Of a stretch of DNA of 5,594 nt, positions 5,473 to 5,594 are shown in pieces. Location of the stretch: contig SLHU01000357.1 of assembly GCA_007135995.1 (NCBI GenBank), positions 1 to 5,594 on the forward strand. Direction: 5' to 3'. The notes under the pieces are model-generated. The model was not told where the DNA came from. It ran no database searches and worked only from the letters and a program-made list of their open reading frames with translations. The position numbers and the translations under genes are program-made. Source of the stretch: Clostridiales bacterium (lineage in GTDB: Bacteria > Bacillota > Clostridia > Saccharofermentanales > UBA5734). The first letter of the stretch is position 1; the number at the start of each line of letters is the position of its first letter.

Positions 5473-5594
5473 ATTACTTCTGCGGTACCACCCAAATTGG
5501 CGCAAGCGCCCACTTGACAGCATACGATCATATGCCTGCTCCTGATAACGGACAGCATCCCGTAAGCGCCTACTGACGACACGTCGCTTTCGGA
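5437..5594 (-). ncRNA. T-box riboswitch leader of trpBA (5' part outside window)
   Basis: This leader RNA binds a specific tRNA: uncharged tRNA stabilises an antiterminator and lets transcription continue. The diagnostic T-box sequence GGGTGGTACCGC is on the minus strand at 5493-5482. GTCCC at 5465-5461 can pair with its GGG side in the antiterminator, as in other T-boxes. CGTTATC at 5550-5544 is a common element between Stem I and the T-box. Upstream, TCCGAAAGCG (5594-5585) pairs with CGCTTACGGG (5568-5559) except for an A-A mismatch, probably the upper part of Stem I. Smaller hairpins are GCATAT/GTATGC (5535-5520) and GGCG/CGCC around 5510-5499. The downstream genes point to tryptophan as the amino acid, but the 5' side of Stem I is outside the window and I could not identify a TGG specifier with confidence. 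Confidence 0.9.

Noticed and set aside
5397..5582. Minus-strand 61-codon frame just upstream of trpB
   Set aside because: It runs through the T-box core and the leader terminator; the RNA structure explains the sequence, and its ATG at 5582 has no ribosome binding site.
1..5594. CRISPR array, insertion sequence, phage or toxin-antitoxin module
   Set aside because: No regularly spaced repeats, no transposase or integrase motifs, no terminal inverted repeats and no paired small genes were seen.

Overview
The window looks like ordinary chromosome from a low-to-mid-GC Gram-positive bacterium (Bacillota). Three things point there: strong AGGAGG-type ribosome binding sites, GTG starts, and above all a T-box leader in front of the tryptophan synthase genes. 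Bacillus subtilis and its close relatives control trp with TRAP, so a T-box on trp genes fits Lactobacillales, Sporolactobacillus-like bacilli or Clostridia better. The base composition is fairly balanced and codon use looks similar in all five genes. The genus cannot be fixed from this sequence alone.

Region 1 (1-1984, minus strand) is a two-gene drug-efflux unit. A MarR-family repressor gene is followed, after a 6-base gap, by a MATE-family multidrug transporter whose 3' end runs off the left edge. Upstream of marR there is a near-consensus promoter (TTGACA, 16 bp, TAAAAT). Two copies of a dyad, GTTGATnn(A/G)TCAAC, lie exactly 30 bp apart. One covers the -35 box and the other covers the predicted start of transcription. 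This is the layout expected for autorepression, with effector binding releasing marR and the pump together.

Region 2 (1985-2383) is a roughly 400-base spacer with no convincing annotated gene. It holds a 9-bp dyad, a terminator-like hairpin on the minus strand, a possible 23-codon small ORF, and a short open stretch that could be a gene remnant.

Region 3 (2384-3450, plus strand) has one aldo/keto reductase with a complete catalytic tetrad. Its last codons and stop lie inside a 35-bp imperfect tandem duplication that fills most of the short gap to the converging trpA gene.

Region 4 (3451-5594, minus strand) is a trpBA operon under a T-box riboswitch, cut by the right edge. Uncharged tRNA should bind the leader, favour the antiterminator and allow trpB and trpA to be made. 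TrpA releases indole from indole-3-glycerol phosphate, and TrpB joins it to serine to give tryptophan. trpB is the first gene after the leader, so the two synthase genes form their own unit, apart from any trpEGDCF genes.

I see no CRISPR array, transposon, prophage, tRNA or rRNA, and no clearly new multi-gene system. The points most worth checking are the paired MarR operators, the tail duplication in the reductase, the stand-alone T-box-trpBA arrangement with its base choice in the tRNA-acceptor-binding bulge, and the Asp-to-Glu change at the second catalytic position of TrpA.
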